Assembly: GCA_964649415.1 (NCBI GenBank)
Contig: CAZYSK010000003.1
Location: forward strand, 1 to 64,000
Length of the DNA: 64,000 nucleotides
Source of the DNA: CAZYSK01 sp964649415
GTDB lineage: Bacteria > Chloroflexota > Anaerolineae > B4-G1
Direction: 5' to 3'
How positions within the stretch are numbered: position 1 is the first letter of the stretch; the number at the start of each line of letters is the position of its first letter. A model generated the notes under the pieces. It had not been told where the DNA came from. It saw only the letters and a program-made list of their open reading frames with translations, and did no database searches. The translations under genes were made by a program, and so were the position numbers. Positions 50,063 through 61,506 of this stretch are shown one piece after another.

Positions 50063-51394
50063 ATGGACCCCATGAACCATCGTCGAAAACTGATCAACCG
50101 CGCGCACAGCCTTCTGTCTTGGTCCGCCCGGCGGTGGAAGCTGGCACTTCTTCTGTTCCCGCTGCTGCTGATGCTATCGGCAGAAGGACCACCGCCAGCC
50201 AGTCTGGACACCCGAATCACTCGCAGCGTCGCCGGCACACGCTTCAACTTCGCGAGCTGGGAAATGGATGCACTGCTGGGCAAACTGGCCCACAGCCTCG
50301 TCGCGCCGCAGCGCTACATGGACGAGTCCGCCCGCCATGATTTCTTCCTCAAATACCTGTATCTGATAGCCGATATCCAGCGGCTAGACCGGGAGATCCA
50401 GCGCGCCTACACAGACCCGGACGTGGGTGATCCCGAGGCAGCAACGACCGAGCTGCGAGCGCAGTTGGCCGAAGAGCGCGCGCGGGAGCAGGCTCACCAA
50501 TCCATCGCCGAGGCGATCCTGGAAGAACAGACAGCCTTCATCCTGGCAGACGCGGGGTTCGGCGTCTTGGGGCGCGAGTTTCCACCAATCGGTGTTCACT
50601 TCACCCCGCTGCCGTCATTGCTCGTGATATCCCCCAGGGACCACATCGAAAACATCTTCAGCCTGGGCCTGCAGCACGGATTGGACGCAAGCCGGCGAGA
50701 GGATATCGAGGCACACATAGACACCGCCTTCGAGGTCTCGTCACTGGTTACCGGCATCGGCGGTCTGGCAGCCTACCCTGCGATGCTGTTGGAGAGCAGC
50801 AGCCTCAACTGGGTGACCGAAGTGACCGCGCACGAGTGGACGCATCACTACCTCGGCCCTCATCCCCTGGGCTGGAACTACGACACTGCGCCCGAGACGC
50901 GCACCATCAACGAGACCGTGGCCTCCATCGTGGGTAAGGAGGCCGGGCGTCGGGTAGTGGCACGCTACTATCCCGAGTTGCTTCCACCGGAGGAGGAGCC
51001 CGCGCCGCCGGAGCCGGAGGAGGAGACGCCTCCACCTGAACCGCTGGCTTTCGACTTCCGCGCAGAGATGCGTGAGACGCGTGTCCGGGTAGACGAACTC
51101 CTGGCCCAAGAGCAGATCGAGGAGGCAGAGGACTACATGGAGGAGCGAAGGCAGGAGTTCGTCGCCAACGGCTACACCATCCGCAAACTTAACCAGGCCT
51201 ACTTTGCCTTCCACGGCGCATACGCCGATGAACCTGGCGCGGCTGGCGCGGATCCCATCGGGCCAACGGTACAGGCAATACGCGCCCGTAGCCCTGATCT
51301 TCGTACCTTCGTGAACCGCATGGCCCGCGTCACGACGCTGGCCGAACTGCAGGCGCTGCTGGCTGCGATGGAGGAGCGACCCGATACCAGGTAG
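50063..51394 (+). CDS. HExxH zinc-metalloprotease-like membrane protein
   Basis: A 443-residue protein with an N-terminal membrane helix (LALLLFPLLLML) and a large external part. HEWTHHY at residues 257-263 is an HExxH zinc motif, and ETRTINETVASIVGKEAG about 25 residues later could supply the third ligand. A Pro/Glu-rich insert (PPEEEPAPPEPEEETPPPE) separates the core from helical C-terminal sequence. I do not recognise the family. No Shine-Dalgarno is seen before ATG 50063 or the second ATG at 50072, in keeping with a nearly leaderless message. Confidence 0.75.
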   Translation: MDPMNHRRKLINRAHSLLSWSARRWKLALLLFPLLLMLSAEGPPPASLDTRITRSVAGTRFNFASWEMDALLGKLAHSLVAPQRYMDESARHDFFLKYLYLIADIQRLDREIQRAYTDPDVGDPEAATTELRAQLAEERAREQAHQSIAEAILEEQTAFILADAGFGVLGREFPPIGVHFTPLPSLLVISPRDHIENIFSLGLQHGLDASRREDIEAHIDTAFEVSSLVTGIGGLAAYPAMLLESSSLNWVTEVTAHEWTHHYLGPHPLGWNYDTAPETRTINETVASIVGKEAGRRVVARYYPELLPPEEEPAPPEPEEETPPPEPLAFDFRAEMRETRVRVDELLAQEQIEEAEDYMEERRQEFVANGYTIRKLNQAYFAFHGAYADEPGAAGADPIGPTVQAIRARSPDLRTFVNRMARVTTLAELQALLAAMEERPDTR

Positions 51395-51418
51395 CGGGAC
51401 GTCCACCAGCCCTGCACC

Positions 51419-52648
51419 TCAACGTGCCCGCTCTTCTCGGATGTAGGTCTCGTACCGGGCCTCAAGGACCATCCAGGTCTCGTCCAACGTCTCCCAGACT
51501 ACGGTCGCCAGCAGATCATCCGCGTCGTGAGCAGTGCGGAACAGGTCTGCGACGGCAGACGGGCCATATTCCTCGTCCACGAAGGCGATGAACAGATCCA
51601 CCTCAGCCTCGGCCAGAGATCGCCGAGCGTCACCCTCGGGTGGGACAGATGTCCACACCGTCCCCAGGGGTATCCACTCCGCCGTATCCAGCGCCGCGCT
51701 GACCAGATCGATGTCAGGGGCGAGCACTTCCCTCAGCCCCAGTTCCGCCCGCAACCACTCGCGCAGCCTGGCGCGAAAGAGCTCGCCGGATCGAACATCG
51801 CCGGGGGGCCGGCCCAGTTCGCGAGCGACGAGCCGGTTGAAGAACGATTCGCGCAATGCCGCATCCCAAGCAGCGTGGGCTACCTCGTCCCCTGGCACGC
51901 CGACGACGAAGGGCGCAGGCAGGACGCCCGTCGGCTCCACGGCAGCATCCAACGTATCGGTGAAGGTGAGCGTCATCGGTGTGCCCTGCCGGCATGAGAC
52001 GAGGCGGCAGAAGTCTTCGGTCAACTCCTCCAGGCCAAAGGCGATGGGCGCCACCCATTCCCGATCCGTGGCGAAGGAGGTCACCTCAACCCAATCACCG
52101 ACGAAGATAAGCACGTGACCGGTGTAGCTCCGGTCGACCCCCGTATGAAGCCAGCGACCGTCAGCGCTGCGGCGGTAGAAGCGAACTGCGCGAAAGGGAG
52201 CCACCTCTCCCTCCGCAAGCTCCGCCAAGCGCACCACCTCGGCCCGCGCCGTATCAGCGACAACACGGACAGCGGCCACCGAGACCGCAGTCGTGACGCT
52301 CAACCCAGGCAGCGGCGGTGGCAGACAAGCTTCACGAGCCATGCAGGCATCCTGTGCGCTCAGCCAGGCGGGATCGGCATCGTCCTGTAGGCTGAGATAC
52401 AGATCCACGTCCCCATCGACCAGCGCACGCATCTCGAGTTCGGCAACAGCCTGCACCTCAGCCTCCACCGCTGCCAGAGCGTTGCCACGGGCGCGCCACC
52501 AGACGTAGAGACCGCCGCCGGCCAGCAGCAATGCCGTCACTCCCAAGGCCAGCCAAGTTCGCCAGCGAGGAGAGCGGCGAGGCTGACCTTCCTGAGGAGA
52601 ATCTTCGGGTGGCTCATTCCCAAAACGCCACTCGAGTTCGACGCTCAC
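51419..52648 (-). CDS. Hypothetical single-pass membrane protein
   Basis: A 409-residue protein with a short cytoplasmic start (GNEPPEDSPQEGQPRRSPRW), one membrane helix (LALGVTALLLAGGGLYVWW) and an external remainder. Its middle contains a domain-like stretch ending in helices with ARELGRPPGDV. The C-terminal part resembles the non-catalytic helical region of membrane-bound peptidases, but no HExxH is present. It starts at GTG 52648 with AGGAGGG upstream, is convergent with the metalloprotease-like gene and lies 17 bases after the MFS gene. Confidence 0.72.
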   Translation of the reverse strand: MSVELEWRFGNEPPEDSPQEGQPRRSPRWRTWLALGVTALLLAGGGLYVWWRARGNALAAVEAEVQAVAELEMRALVDGDVDLYLSLQDDADPAWLSAQDACMAREACLPPPLPGLSVTTAVSVAAVRVVADTARAEVVRLAELAEGEVAPFRAVRFYRRSADGRWLHTGVDRSYTGHVLIFVGDWVEVTSFATDREWVAPIAFGLEELTEDFCRLVSCRQGTPMTLTFTDTLDAAVEPTGVLPAPFVVGVPGDEVAHAAWDAALRESFFNRLVARELGRPPGDVRSGELFRARLREWLRAELGLREVLAPDIDLVSAALDTAEWIPLGTVWTSVPPEGDARRSLAEAEVDLFIAFVDEEYGPSAVADLFRTAHDADDLLATVVWETLDETWMVLEARYETYIREERAR

Positions 52649-52665
52649 TGTCCCTCCTGCTCAGA

Positions 52666-53931
52666 CTACGGCTTCACAGCAGCTGTTCTTGGCGTACCCT
52701 CAGTCTCCGTACGCATCCACTGTACAAGAACGAGCGAGAGCACAGCGATACCCACGCCAATAAGAAAGGTATAGCGGCTGCCGACGGTCTCCCATACGAC
52801 ACCCCCTACCAGGGGAATCCCGACAGCCGCGACGTGATTCATAGTCTGGCCCATGGAGACAGTGGGCATGAGGTCTTGGGGCCGAAGGGCGATTTTCTGA
52901 AGATAGGACTGGAGCGCGATGGAGAAGCCGAACAGTATCTGGTCAATGACGAACAGTACGTAAAGCACCGGAAGTAGCGGGATGAACGCGTAGCCCAGAA
53001 AGACGATAATCAGCAGCAAGAAATCGACGGTGAGAACACGCCGTTCGCCGAAGCGGGCAATGAGCTTGCCAAACCGCTGGAAGAGGAATGTGCCGATCAC
53101 ACTGTTGATCAAAAACAGCACGGTGATAGCCTGAGCACTCACCCCGTGCTGTTGCACCAGCAAGAAGACGGCGAAGGTAGTAAACATGTGACGTCGGCTG
53201 CCCATCAGCAACTGTAGCGCGTGGTACAGCCAATAGCGTCTGCGCAGAGAGATGCGTCCCCGCGTGGGCGTCCGCGCCAGCAATTCACTGGAGGGCTCAC
53301 CAGGCGGCTGGATGGGCTTTCGGCTCCACGGCAGCACAGCCAGTCCTCCCAGGATCAGCAGTGCCCCAGTGGCGTAGAACAGGACACGGAACCCCAGGAC
53401 GTCAAGGCCAAGAATCACGATGGCCGCGCCGACCAGAGCAGCCAGCGCGCCCAAGCTGTTCAGTCGTCCCAGGACGCGCGGGGCCTCATCCTTGCCTACC
53501 AGCATCAATACGGCCGAAGAGGTGCAGGGCATGAAGACGTGGAGTCCCACGCTCATCACCAGTGTACTGATCAACAGGCCCGACATACCAACGGCCCGGC
53601 CTGTCATAGCCACACCGATACCCATCAAGACGACAGACCACGCAGCCAGGCGCATCTCCGACAAGAGCAGAGCCAGAAAGGCAACGCCGAAACCCAGCAG
53701 CCCGGGTACCTCACGGATGGACTGAATCAGACCCATCTGATCAGCCCGCACCCCCAAATCCGCGACCGCGAAGTTGTTGAACAGCGATCGCCATAACTGG
53801 AAACCCAGGGAGAGCAGTGCGTTGGTGAACATCACCGTGACCAAGGCCGAACGGCGTTGGGCCTGGGCACTTGCCGCCCCAACTTGATCGGGTGTGCTTC
53901 TGGAAGTGGAGGAAATAGATGAATCGGTCAC
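52666..53931 (-). CDS. MFS transporter
   Basis: A 421-residue major facilitator superfamily protein with twelve predicted helices. The first cytoplasmic loop reads GVRADQMGLIQSIREVPG, and the central loop is basic (SRKPIQPP, RGRISLRRRYWLYH). The sequence is closest in feel to drug/unknown-substrate MFS proteins. It starts at GTG 53931 behind AGGAGG. The promoter is at 54011-54038, divergent from the tRNA cluster. Substrate unknown. Confidence 0.88.
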   Translation of the reverse strand: MTDSSISSTSRSTPDQVGAASAQAQRRSALVTVMFTNALLSLGFQLWRSLFNNFAVADLGVRADQMGLIQSIREVPGLLGFGVAFLALLLSEMRLAAWSVVLMGIGVAMTGRAVGMSGLLISTLVMSVGLHVFMPCTSSAVLMLVGKDEAPRVLGRLNSLGALAALVGAAIVILGLDVLGFRVLFYATGALLILGGLAVLPWSRKPIQPPGEPSSELLARTPTRGRISLRRRYWLYHALQLLMGSRRHMFTTFAVFLLVQQHGVSAQAITVLFLINSVIGTFLFQRFGKLIARFGERRVLTVDFLLLIIVFLGYAFIPLLPVLYVLFVIDQILFGFSIALQSYLQKIALRPQDLMPTVSMGQTMNHVAAVGIPLVGGVVWETVGSRYTFLIGVGIAVLSLVLVQWMRTETEGTPRTAAVKP

Positions 53932-54010
53932 AGATGCCTCCTGGCCTCAGGTTTTGGGTTTGGAATCTCGGGATTCATGTCCTGCGCGCGACTCCCCGAT
54001 TGACCAGGCG

Positions 54011-54038
54011 AGTATAACACGGCACTGAGCGCTGTCAA
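54011..54038 (-). promoter_or_regulatory. Strong promoter for the MFS gene
   Basis: On the minus strand, consensus TTGACA (54038-54033), 16 bases, TATACT (54016-54011). Confidence 0.6.
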
Positions 54039-54041
54039 ACC

Positions 54042-54069
54042 TTGACATATAGCCATTCTGGGGTAGAAT
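54042..54069 (+). promoter_or_regulatory. Promoter for the tRNA-Ala pair
   Basis: Consensus TTGACA (54042-54047), 16 bases, TAGAAT (54064-54069). The first tRNA begins 14 bases later. Confidence 0.6.
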
Positions 54070-54082
54070 AAACCCAAGTTGC

Positions 54083-54155
54083 GGGGCTGTAGCTCAGATG
54101 GGAGAGCGCTACAATCGCACTGTAGAGGCCAGGGGTTCGAGTCCCCTCAGCTCCA
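54083..54155 (+). tRNA. tRNA-Ala, anticodon CGC
   Basis: A 73-base cloverleaf: acceptor GGGGCTG with CAGCTCC, D-arm, anticodon stem CTACA/TGTAG around loop ATCGCAC (anticodon CGC at 54116-54118), and T-arm GGGGTTCGAGTCCCC. The third acceptor pair is G-U, the alanine identity element. CCA is not encoded. Confidence 0.95.
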
Positions 54156-54173
54156 TTACAACTACCTTAACGT

Positions 54174-54246
54174 GGGCCCGTAGCGCAGTTGGGAGCGCAC
54201 CACAATGGCATTGTGGGGGTCGAGGGTTCGAGTCCCTCCGGGTCCA
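54174..54246 (+). tRNA. tRNA-Ala, anticodon GGC
   Basis: A 73-base cloverleaf: acceptor GGGCCCG with CGGGTCC, anticodon stem CCACA/TGTGG around ATGGCAT (anticodon GGC at 54207-54209). It again has the G3-U70 pair of alanine tRNAs and no encoded CCA. It lies 18 bases after the first tRNA. Confidence 0.95.
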
Positions 54247-54264
54247 CTTTTTGTATAACTGAAA

Positions 54265-54625
54265 GGCTGCGAACAGGAGTAGTAGGCCATCCCCGCAGCG
54301 AGCCGGGAAATACCAGGTGGAAGCCCGGCAGACGGTGCCCAGGGGGAGCACCCTTGGAGGACGAACTCGCCTGTGAGCCGCGCCGGTGAAACTGGGTACC
54401 GATTGGTGGGCACCGAACACAGGACCAGGCGGCAACATCACGCCCGATCTGCTGTCTGTGTCGCGCATTGGGAGACCGGCTTCGGTTTCCGAGCCAACTA
54501 ACCGGCGACGGATAGCCCCCGTTAGCAGGCTATAAGAGGAAGACGCCTCGTGCCATCTGCGGTGGGGTCTTCCAATCAGGGTGGTACCGCGGAGTGCCCC
54601 TTCGCCCCTGAGGCGAAGGGGTTTT
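54265..54625 (+). promoter_or_regulatory. T-box riboswitch (leucine type) controlling the MBL-leuS genes
   Basis: A full-length T-box leader. Stem I begins near 54265 with AGTAGTA (54278-54284) facing GAACTCG, the usual specifier-loop arrangement; the codon after GAA is CTC (54366-54368), leucine. The conserved AGCGAGCCGGG and GGTGGAAGCCCGG segments of stem I follow. The T-box AGGGTGGTACCGCGG is at 54578-54592; its TGGT would pair with the ACCA end of uncharged tRNA-Leu. An intrinsic terminator follows at 54597-54625. Uncharged tRNA-Leu should favour antitermination and leuS expression. Confidence 0.93.
54597..54625 (+). terminator. Terminator hairpin of the T-box
   Basis: CCCCTTCGCC pairs with GGCGAAGGGG around a 5-base loop, followed by TTTT. 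Confidence 0.9.
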
Positions 54626-54661
54626 GTGTTGAGAGGCGACAGTGAGTCAGAGAGGCAGAGG

Positions 54662-55582
54662 GTGAGACAAGTCCAACTGGGTCCCGGAGTGTTCCACCTG
54701 CAGGGCGGCTCCAACATAGGATTGGTCACGCAGGATGGGAAAGGGTTGCTGATTGACACCGGGCTGGACAAAGACGCCGCGCGGCGGGCACTGCGCACTG
54801 CCGACGAGCTCGGGGTTGTCCTGCAGGCTGTGTTCCTGACGCACGCGCACGCGGACCACTTCGGTGGCGCTCACTTCTTACAGCGTCGGCTGGAGGTACC
54901 GCTCTACGCCCCCGAGACGGAGGCGGCGATGATGGAGAACCCCATCATCGAACCACTCTACCTCTTCGGCGGAGCCGCTCCCATTCAAGAACTGCGTCAC
55001 AAATTCACCTTGGCCAAGCCCTGTCAGGTTGACCACGTCGTGGGTCCGGGACGGCTGGAGATCGGCCCATTCCAGACCGAGGTCGTACCGCTGCCGGGTC
55101 ACGCACCCAAGCAGATGGGGATCGCGGTGGGGGACGTGCTGTTCTGTGCCGACGCGGTCTTTCCGGCAGATACGCTCCAGAAACACAAAGTGACCTTCTG
55201 CATGGATTTGGACCAAACGATAGCGACAACGGAACAGTTGCCCAGAATGCGTTATGCTCGCTTCGCCCCGGGGCACGGCCCGGCCTACGAAGCCGGCAGA
55301 GAGATCACCCAGGTGTGCACGGCCAATCGGGAACGGCTCGAAGAGGTACGACAGCAGGTCTTCGCGGCAATCGAGGACGGTCAGGAAATCGCTGCACTGG
55401 TGCAGCACATCGCCGAGCACTTCGCACTTCGATTGACAACCCCGACCGCCTACTTTCTCACCCAGACGACGGTTCTGGCGGCGCTCTCTTCACTGGAACG
55501 CTCAGGGAACGTGATACCGGCGATGGTAGACAACCAGTTACTGTGGCAGCGGGCGCCGGCGGGCAACACCATCCAGGCATGA
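54662..55582 (+). CDS. MBL-fold metallohydrolase
   Basis: A 306-residue metallo-beta-lactamase-fold protein. HAHADHFGG is the HxHxDH metal motif, and LPGHAPKQMG and the ADAVFP aspartate supply further ligands; the C-terminal half is helical (ANRERLEEVRQQVFAAIEDG). It is related to the glyoxalase II/lactonase group, substrate unknown. GTG 54662 is chosen because in-frame codons further upstream lie inside the T-box terminator. It is between the T-box and leuS, so it is co-regulated by leucyl-tRNA charging, which suggests a role in translation quality or a hitchhiker. Confidence 0.82.
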   Translation: MRQVQLGPGVFHLQGGSNIGLVTQDGKGLLIDTGLDKDAARRALRTADELGVVLQAVFLTHAHADHFGGAHFLQRRLEVPLYAPETEAAMMENPIIEPLYLFGGAAPIQELRHKFTLAKPCQVDHVVGPGRLEIGPFQTEVVPLPGHAPKQMGIAVGDVLFCADAVFPADTLQKHKVTFCMDLDQTIATTEQLPRMRYARFAPGHGPAYEAGREITQVCTANRERLEEVRQQVFAAIEDGQEIAALVQHIAEHFALRLTTPTAYFLTQTTVLAALSSLERSGNVIPAMVDNQLLWQRAPAGNTIQA

Positions 55583-55609
55583 CCCAATACCTCGTGCGAG
55601 GAGAAGAGA

Positions 55610-58402
<2,793 letters not shown>

Positions 58403-58461
58403 GTCGCAAGACACCAGCACACAGACTGGCACATTCGCACAGGAGTATACCATGCAACGCA

Positions 58462-58491
58462 AGAGCCGGGCATCTGGGGATGTCCGGCTCT
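58462..58491. terminator. Hairpin after leuS
   Basis: AGAGCCGGGCAT pairs with ATGTCCGGCTCT (one G-U) around CTGGGG, between convergent genes ending at 58402 and 58507. There is no long T-run. Confidence 0.6.
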
Positions 58492-58506
58492 CGTGATTCC
58501 GGGTAT

Positions 58507-60129
58507 CTAGAACAGAAGATAAAGAACCACCTGCAACACGGAGTTTACGGCAGTGAACAGGAAGAACATCAGGAACAGATGTTTATCCACCTTGCGGCGC
58601 AGGAACCACGCCGTAGCCACCGCCGCCACGGCTGCCGCGACGACGGGCGCAACCCACCGCAAACCCGGCCATGCAGCGTCCAGGCCAAAGCGGGGCGGCA
58701 ACGCGAAAGACAATCCCACCTCAACCATTAGCACCACGGCAATCGCGACTCGTGAACGGCCAGTGTCCAGCATCTCCTCGCTGGTGAACACGTGATAGAC
58801 CACCAGCCCCATCAACGGAACAACTGCCCAAGCCGCCAGGGATGCGATGACGGCGACGAGTACGGTCGAGATCTGGAACACGCTACTAAACGCCGCGTCC
58901 AAAGCATCCCAGAGCGTCAGCGCGTTGTAGTTCTCCATCACTCCTGGAGACGTGCTGGCGTAGAGCACGCCATAGTCGCCGAATCCCGCAGTCTCCAGCC
59001 AAGCCAGGTGTGGATGTGAATCCCCGTCCACAATCAAGGTCGGCTCCAAGGAAGCCTGAGAAGAGCTGGTTACGAGTCTCTCCGCCACGTCCTCACGACC
59101 CACGGTGATCAAGGCAATCTGTAGTTCGAAGTCGCCTCTCGGACCCACGATGCGCTCGCTCAAGGCCACGAGTGGCGACGACGGCTGGCCGTCCAGCGAT
59201 GAGATCGCTCCAGGGCCGTCGCCCTGTTGCAACTGCCAGTGGCCCACCTGTCTCTCCTGAGGAGCCCCCAGAGGAAAGAAAACATACCCGAAGCGATACC
59301 GGTCGAACTTGTTGTTATACTCTGACCAGAGCGCGTAGCCCGTGTCTGGCCCCAGTGACAGAGTCATCCCCTGCAGTCGCAGGGAGCCGCTCAGGGTGAT
59401 CTCGGCGAAATCCTCCGCGTCGCCCAGTTCGCCCGTCTCCGGGTCAACCGTGGCGTAGCGGATGCGGCAGACGTGGCCCCCCACCCACTGCTGCCAGAGC
59501 AGGTGCAGCCCACCAGATGCATCTGCCTGCACGATCGGCGAGACCCCCTCAGGTACCACAAGTGTCGGCCCCTCCAGGACCTCGCCGCCGCCGTCCAGAA
59601 CCACCCAGTAAACGCCGGCCTCGTCCGCCCACAGCGCGTGGAGGCGTCCATCCACTCCCTGAGCCAGGCGAGGCGGGCCCATTGCCCCGGCCGTGGGGCC
59701 GGACAACCGGGACTGGCTGAGTGGCATTCCACCGCTATCCAGCAACGCATAGCGGATCATGTTGCCCGATTGGCTTTGCTCGCGCCACAAGACGTGTAGA
59801 CGCCCGTCCACCCCCACCTGCAACTGAGGGTCACGGGCCGTCAGCACCTCCAGGGGAAGCACGCGATCCAGCAGTACCTCTCCGTCCGCGCCGACGCGAG
59901 CCATCTCCAGTTGATCGTCTCGATTCGGCCAGACCAGGAACACACCGCCACCGGGAGCAGGACGTAGGGCCACAGGGCGCTTCACCGGCGTTTGACCGAT
60001 GACCCGCCCCCGGCTCCACTCCTCCGAGGTACGAGAGACGGGCGGCGTCCGGCTGGAAGCCCATCCAAGCAGGACGAGCAAGACCAATGCCACTGTCCCA
60101 AGGATAATCCAGCGGCCATATTTCTTCAT
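58507..60129 (-). CDS. Membrane protein with beta-propeller-like external domain
   Basis: A 540-residue protein. One N-terminal helix (ILGTVALVLLVLLGW) leads to about 370 external residues with repeated short beta motifs (VDGRLHVLWRE, VDGRLHALWAD, ASGGLHLLWQQ) typical of a propeller. Four or more hydrophobic helices close the protein (VLVAVIASLAAWAVVPLMGLVVYHVF and onward). Similar blade motifs occur in the BNR protein of this window, but no Asp-box is seen. ATG 60129, about six bases after GGGGGAG, is preferred over the GTG six codons upstream. Function unknown. Confidence 0.78.
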   Translation of the reverse strand: MKKYGRWIILGTVALVLLVLLGWASSRTPPVSRTSEEWSRGRVIGQTPVKRPVALRPAPGGGVFLVWPNRDDQLEMARVGADGEVLLDRVLPLEVLTARDPQLQVGVDGRLHVLWREQSQSGNMIRYALLDSGGMPLSQSRLSGPTAGAMGPPRLAQGVDGRLHALWADEAGVYWVVLDGGGEVLEGPTLVVPEGVSPIVQADASGGLHLLWQQWVGGHVCRIRYATVDPETGELGDAEDFAEITLSGSLRLQGMTLSLGPDTGYALWSEYNNKFDRYRFGYVFFPLGAPQERQVGHWQLQQGDGPGAISSLDGQPSSPLVALSERIVGPRGDFELQIALITVGREDVAERLVTSSSQASLEPTLIVDGDSHPHLAWLETAGFGDYGVLYASTSPGVMENYNALTLWDALDAAFSSVFQISTVLVAVIASLAAWAVVPLMGLVVYHVFTSEEMLDTGRSRVAIAVVLMVEVGLSFALPPRFGLDAAWPGLRWVAPVVAAAVAAVATAWFLRRKVDKHLFLMFFLFTAVNSVLQVVLYLLF

Positions 60130-60260
60130 CCAGCTCTCCCCCTCCACACACGATGTCTACAGTGAATACCACGATCTAGCAGCAACCGTTCATTTCATCA
60201 CCCAGCAACCAGCCAGACGCGGCATGCCTTGTGCACGCACACCGCGTGCGCGTGCGACAT

Positions 60261-60289
60261 TTGCCAAACAGCATGCCAGAGTATACAAT
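60261..60289 (+). promoter_or_regulatory. Promoter for the 60318 gene
   Basis: TTGCCA (60261-60266), 17 bases, TACAAT (60284-60289), 28 bases before the ATG. Confidence 0.5.
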
Positions 60290-60317
60290 TGGCACCACCA
60301 CTGACGGAGAGCACACG

Positions 60318-60818
60318 ATGGCCGAATCAGACGTCTTCACCCTGTACAACGACACGTCCGTCCGAGACAGAATGGCAGCCTGGCTGTTGGTAGGTATCGG
60401 TGGATTCGTGCTGTCGCCAATCGCCCTGATCAACCGCGCCTGGTGGCTATTCGTCCTGGCCGTTCCCCTGCTCGTGAGCGGATTGTTGCTGCACCAGACC
60501 CGCCTGCGCATCATCGTGGACCATCGGATGGGCATAGTCACCATCACGAGGCTCCTGCTGGGGCTGAAGCTGTGCCAGCGTCAGCACGCGCTGTCGGACG
60601 TCGCAGGACTCGACCTCCGGCGGGCGGCAGGCGACGAGCGGGAGCGACCTTCAGATACCTGGTTCCTCAGGCTCCAGCTATACACCACACCCCACGCGTC
60701 CGGCAAGGCGACACCCCGCCTAAAGACCTACGTGATCGGCATGTACAACAGCCACCTGAACGCCCTGAAAGCACAACAGCAGCTACGCCAGGCGCTGCGC
60801 CCCCGGCGTTGGGAATAG
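60318..60818 (+). CDS. Small membrane protein, PH-domain-like
   Basis: A 166-residue protein with two adjacent membrane helices (AAWLLVGIGGFVLSPIALI, WWLFVLAVPLLVSGLLL) and a C-terminal beta-rich cytoplasmic part (RLRIIVDHRMGIVTITRLLLGLKLCQ, TYVIGMYNSHLNALKAQQQLRQAL). This layout recalls small bacterial PH-like (DUF304-type) membrane proteins, but the match is weak. GGAGAG precedes ATG 60318. Function unknown. Confidence 0.7.
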   Translation: MAESDVFTLYNDTSVRDRMAAWLLVGIGGFVLSPIALINRAWWLFVLAVPLLVSGLLLHQTRLRIIVDHRMGIVTITRLLLGLKLCQRQHALSDVAGLDLRRAAGDERERPSDTWFLRLQLYTTPHASGKATPRLKTYVIGMYNSHLNALKAQQQLRQALRPRRWE

Positions 60819-60860
60819 CCGACACCCCAGGCACGGCGCTCTCCCGCCCATAGCCCAAAC

Positions 60861-61382
60861 CTACCTGCGCATCGGGAGCCGCCAATAGCCGCGCCGCACC
60901 GTGCGCGCCTCCGTCACCGTCACAATCGCTTTCTCGTCCACCTGCTTAGCGATCTCCAGAACAGCATCCACGTTCTTGCGCGGGACGATAGCTTCAACGA
61001 TCCCCACCAGGCTCTCCCGCCCATGCCCGTACAGCTCCGTCACCCCGCACCCCGCCTCCCGGAGTGAATCGGCCATTTCGTCCCCCCGCTCCGTAGAGAT
61101 CAACCGCACTTCGACGAACCCCAGCGCCAAGCGCTGCTCCCACAGCATTCCGATCAGCGTGCCCACGGCGACCCCGCCGCAGTAGGCAACGATGTTCCAG
61201 ACGTTGCCCAGGTTCGTCACCACCCGACCGATGGCGACAATGTACACCATCGCGCTGAAGAAGTTCGCCAGCACCGCATAGAACTTTCGTCCCTGAACGG
61301 TCATCAGCGTCGCAAGCGTGCCGATGGAGATACCCAGCACCCGCAGCGTGAAGATCAACAAGGCTTCCAGCAGTATGTTCAC
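60861..61382 (-). CDS. DUF5698/DUF2179 membrane protein (YitT-C-like)
   Basis: A 173-residue inner-membrane protein: three hydrophobic helices (LLEALLIFTLRVLGISIGTLATLM, FYAVLANFFSAMVYIVAIGRVV, VWNIVAYCGGVAVGTLIGML) and a C-terminal cytoplasmic DUF2179 domain (VEVRLISTERGDEMADSLREAG; VEAIVPRKNVDAVLEIAKQVDEKAIVTV). The family is widespread and largely uncharacterised; DUF2179 resembles small ligand-binding domains. GTG 61382 is preferred because GGGGG lies upstream and a consensus promoter gives a leader of about 30 bases. Confidence 0.85.
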   Translation of the reverse strand: MNILLEALLIFTLRVLGISIGTLATLMTVQGRKFYAVLANFFSAMVYIVAIGRVVTNLGNVWNIVAYCGGVAVGTLIGMLWEQRLALGFVEVRLISTERGDEMADSLREAGCGVTELYGHGRESLVGIVEAIVPRKNVDAVLEIAKQVDEKAIVTVTEARTVRRGYWRLPMRR

Positions 61383-61417
61383 TCGTTCACCCCCATACCC
61401 CACTCAAGAGTGCGCCG

Positions 61418-61445
61418 ATTATAACGTCTCACGTGGGGTTGTCAA
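61418..61445 (-). promoter_or_regulatory. Consensus promoter for the DUF2179 gene
   Basis: On the minus strand, TTGACA (61445-61440), 16 bases, TATAAT (61423-61418), both exact consensus. Confidence 0.7.
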
Positions 61446-61471
61446 TGACCGCCAGCAAGATCGGCACAGGA

Positions 61472-61500
61472 TTGTCGGCTCACCGGGCTTGTGATATAAT
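61472..61500 (+). promoter_or_regulatory. Promoter giving leaderless tadA mRNA
   Basis: TTGTCG (61472-61477), 17 bases, TATAAT (61495-61500), then six bases to GTG 61507. Transcription should start at the initiation codon. Confidence 0.6.
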
Positions 61501-61506
61501 GCCGCT

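Noticed and set aside
54265..54625. Alanine T-box (reading GCC as specifier, as the upstream tRNA-Ala GGC might suggest)
   Set aside because: GCC would overlap the CCTGT strand that pairs with ACAGG at the base of stem I. The codon directly after the GAA of the specifier loop is CTC, and the controlled gene is leuS.
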